Source: Marinovum algicola (GTDB lineage Bacteria > Pseudomonadota > Alphaproteobacteria > Rhodobacterales > Rhodobacteraceae). Taken from it: a stretch of DNA of 64,000 nt. A program made the translations under genes and the position numbers. Positions 61,911 to 64,000 of the stretch are shown here, in pieces. The notes under the pieces were generated by a model. It had not been told where the DNA came from. It worked only from the letters and a program-made list of their open reading frames with translations, and did no database searches. Numbering within the stretch: the stretch's first letter is position 1; each line of letters starts with the position of its first letter. The stretch covers positions 79,374 to 143,373 of the forward strand of contig NZ_FNYY01000014.1 of the NCBI RefSeq assembly GCF_900109145.1, written 5' to 3'.

Positions 61911-62837
61911 ATGCAAAACGAAAGAACCACAGAAGACGTCGCGCTGGGACTCCGGCGTCGGGTCTTCGAGCACACGATCCGCAACAACGGCGGCTATCTG
62001 AGCCAGGCCTGTTCCGCCGCCGAGCAACTTGCATGGCTGTACAATGAGGAATTGAAGCTGGGCGACCCGACGCTGCCGATGATTCCCAAGCCCTTCGAAG
62101 GCGTCCCCGCGCCCTCGAACCCTGGATATCACACCGGCGCCGGCTACAACGGCCCGGCCGCGCCCGAATATGACCGGCTGTTCATCGCGCCCGCCCATTA
62201 CGCGCTGGTGGCCTATGCCACGCTGATCGAGGTCGGCCGGATGGCGCCCGAGGGGCTCGAGATGTTCAACAAGGACGGCTCGTCGGTCGAGATGATCGGC
62301 GCCGAACATTCGCCGGGCATGGAGGTGCACAACGGCACCCTCGGCATCGGCCTCTCGACCGGCGCGGGCCTCGCCTATGGCCGCAAGCTGCGCGGCGAGC
62401 CGGGGCGGACCTGGGTCTTCATGTCCGACGGCGAGGTTCAGGAGGGCCAGACCTGGGAGGCGGTCGCGGCGGCGCAGTTCCACGGCATCGACAATCTCTG
62501 CGCCATCATGGACGTCAACGACCAGCAATGTGACGGCGCCATGGACAGCGTGATGGCGGTCGGCGACATACGCCGCAAGTTCATCGAATTCGGCGCCACC
62601 TGCGTCGAGATCGACGGCCATGACATTCAGGCCATGCGCGACGCCGCGAAGGAACCGCACGACGGCAAGCCGCTGATCATCCTGGCGCGGACCTCGCCCT
62701 ATCAGACCATGCCGATCCTCGAGGAACGCTTTCCGCGGCTGCATTACGTGCGGTTCAAATCGCCCGACGAACGCGCCCGCTTCAACACCTCGATCGCCGC
62801 CGACCTGGGCGTCGATCCTGTCGAATACGCCCATTGA
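61911..62837 (+). CDS. Transketolase, N-terminal subunit
   Basis: 308 residues, the thiamine-diphosphate-binding half. MSDGEVQEGQTWEAVAAAQF is the GDG-type cofactor motif, followed by DNLCAIMDVNDQQCDG; AEHSPGMEVHNGTLGIGLST resembles the usual transketolase substrate side. Ordinary transketolase is one ~660-residue chain; here it is split into two genes, as known in archaea and in some pathway-specific enzymes for apulose and sulfosugars. ATG 61911 follows AGAGGAAG. Confidence 0.9.
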   Translation: MQNERTTEDVALGLRRRVFEHTIRNNGGYLSQACSAAEQLAWLYNEELKLGDPTLPMIPKPFEGVPAPSNPGYHTGAGYNGPAAPEYDRLFIAPAHYALVAYATLIEVGRMAPEGLEMFNKDGSSVEMIGAEHSPGMEVHNGTLGIGLSTGAGLAYGRKLRGEPGRTWVFMSDGEVQEGQTWEAVAAAQFHGIDNLCAIMDVNDQQCDGAMDSVMAVGDIRRKFIEFGATCVEIDGHDIQAMRDAAKEPHDGKPLIILARTSPYQTMPILEERFPRLHYVRFKSPDERARFNTSIAADLGVDPVEYAH

Positions 62838-62849
62838 GGAGCTCTGCAC

Positions 62850-63854
62850 ATGGTTGAAATGGTATCCCGCCCCTACGCCGCGGCCTTCGAGAAATTTGCC
62901 GCCGGCAAGCCCGAGATCCTCTGTCTCTCGGCCGATCTGACCTCCTCCTGCGAGATCGACGGTTTCCGCGACCGCCACCCCGATCAGTTCCTGTCGATGG
63001 GCATGGCCGAGCAGAACATGCTCAGCTTTGCCGGCGGTCTCGGCCTGGCCGGCTTCCGGCCGTTCATCCACACCTTCGGCGTCTTCATGTACCGCCGGCC
63101 TTATGACCAGCTGATGGCCTCGATCGCCTATCCCCGGCGCAAGGTCCGGCTGATGGGCTTTCTGCCCGGGGTCACCACGCCGGGCGGCATGACCCACCAG
63201 TCGATTGAGGATATCTCGGTGATGCGCTCGATCCCCAACATGACGATCCTCGAGACCGGCGACGCCACCGAGGTGGAAAGCATCTGCGAGGCCGCCGACA
63301 GCATCGACGGCCCGGTCTGGTGCCGGGTGCTGCGCGGCTCGGTGCCGCGGCTGTTCGACACGCCGATCAAGGTCGGCGAAATGCGCGTGCTGTCGGAAGG
63401 CACCGACATCCTCGTCGTCTCCTCCGGCATCAGCACCGAAGAGGCGATGCGCGCCCGCTCGGCCCTGGCCAAGGCAGGCCTGTCGATCCGCCACATCCAC
63501 CTGCACACGATCAAGCCTTTCGATCACAAGCAGCTTCTGGACCATATCGGGTCGGTCAAACATGGCGTGGTGACGCTGGAAAACCACGTCACCGAAGGCG
63601 GCGTGGGCTCGCTGGTGGCCGAGACCATGGCCGACGCCGGCATCGGCAAGCGGCTGGTCCGGCTGGGGCTGAAGGACACCTATGCCCACGGCGGCTCGCG
63701 CGCCTATCTGATGCGCTATTACGGCCTGGACGCGCTGGCGCTGGTCGGCGGCATCGAGGATCTGATGGGCGCGAGGTTCGGCATCACCGAAGACGACCTC
63801 GCCACCGCCCGGGTCGACGACGTGCATTCGCTGGTCAAGGCCGAAGCGCTCTGA
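62850..63854 (+). CDS. Transketolase, C-terminal subunit
   Basis: 334 residues: the pyrimidine-binding and C-terminal transketolase domains. Signs are LSADLTSSCEIDGFRDRHPD, MGMAEQNMLSFAGGLGLAG with its catalytic Glu, and VVTLENHVTEGGVGSLVAET in the C-terminal domain. It pairs with the N-terminal subunit, 12 bases upstream. The donor or acceptor sugar is unknown; the nearby AraD-like enzyme suggests D-xylulose-5-phosphate as donor. Confidence 0.9.
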   Translation: MVEMVSRPYAAAFEKFAAGKPEILCLSADLTSSCEIDGFRDRHPDQFLSMGMAEQNMLSFAGGLGLAGFRPFIHTFGVFMYRRPYDQLMASIAYPRRKVRLMGFLPGVTTPGGMTHQSIEDISVMRSIPNMTILETGDATEVESICEAADSIDGPVWCRVLRGSVPRLFDTPIKVGEMRVLSEGTDILVVSSGISTEEAMRARSALAKAGLSIRHIHLHTIKPFDHKQLLDHIGSVKHGVVTLENHVTEGGVGSLVAETMADAGIGKRLVRLGLKDTYAHGGSRAYLMRYYGLDALALVGGIEDLMGARFGITEDDLATARVDDVHSLVKAEAL

Positions 63855-63883
63855 TCGCCAGCCTATCCCCGACCAACGCCCCC

Positions 63884-63956
63884 GTCCCGGCCCCCGCGCC
63901 GGGACCCCTTCCCCCGCACCGCAAGCCGCAAAGTGGCCCCGGATCAAGTCCGGGGC
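63884..63956. repeat. Hairpins after transketolase, including a GCCCCGGA-TCAAG-TCCGGGGC palindrome
   Basis: GTCCCGG-N8-CCGGGAC (63884-63905) lies 30 bases past the transketolase stop and is followed by CCCCTT, a weak terminator at best. GCCCCGGA-TCAAG-TCCGGGGC (63936-63956) is a perfect 8-bp stem of a type seen often between alphaproteobacterial genes and probably a REP-like element. The bases after it to 64000 hold nothing I can name. Confidence 0.55.
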
Positions 63957-64000
63957 GCGAACGGCGCAGAACACCGCCGCCGACACGCAACCATTCCCCC

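Overview
The window is GC-rich, tightly packed chromosomal DNA from an alphaproteobacterium, most likely a Rhodobacterales (Roseobacter-group or Rhodobacter relative). Supporting signs are the flaF/flbT pair beside a flagellin ending in the alphaproteobacterial C-terminus, a MucR/Ros regulator, motE, a CtrA-type box (TTAA-N7-TTAAC), ATGA/TGATG start-stop overlaps throughout, and no insertion sequences, phage genes or recognisable tRNAs. The organism call is inference; no species is identified.

Layout. (1) 1-5.5 kb: a ribose/polyol-type ABC importer operon: DUF2291 membrane protein, a double ATPase fused to a SorC-type sugar-sensing domain, permease and periplasmic binding protein, ending in a strong terminator. 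(2) 5.5-12.9 kb: accessory genes: a WYL regulator divergent from a VOC protein; a flavoprotein demethylase plus proline-racemase-family pair under a divergent TetR regulator; a hipBA module behind tandem operator repeats; a PACE efflux pump. (3) 13-52 kb: a near-complete flagellar cluster in about ten transcription units. It has MS ring/C ring (fliF, G, M, N), export gate (fliP, Q, R, flhA, flhB, fliH, I, J), rod, hook and rings (flgB, C, F, G, E, D, H, I, A, J, fliE, fliK, a SltF-like muramidase), filament junction (flgK, flgL), flagellin with flaF/flbT, the motor (motA, motB, motE, fliL), four candidate regulators (two OmpR-fold proteins without a phospho-acceptor Asp, a MucR protein, an RpoH-like sigma factor), and several unassigned proteins. 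(4) 52-64 kb: an aldehyde dehydrogenase, a divergent type I sulfatase, and a sugar/polyol catabolic locus: SorC regulator, AraD-like aldolase/epimerase, zinc-type dehydrogenase, FGGY kinase and a cytoplasmic BisC-like molybdoenzyme on the minus strand, divergent from a two-subunit transketolase.

How the parts fit. The flagellar promoters share a CTATYCTTG element not explained by standard sigma factors, which makes the local regulators and sigma factor candidates for a dedicated circuit. At the right end, dehydrogenase, kinase, AraD-like enzyme and transketolase form a plausible route from a pentitol or ketopentose to central metabolism; the sulfatase may release the sugar from a sulfate ester, and sulfatase and transketolase promoters share a TGAC-N2-TTGTAA element. 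The right locus has no transporter and the left importer has no catabolic genes, so they may serve the same or related substrates. These pathway links are inference.
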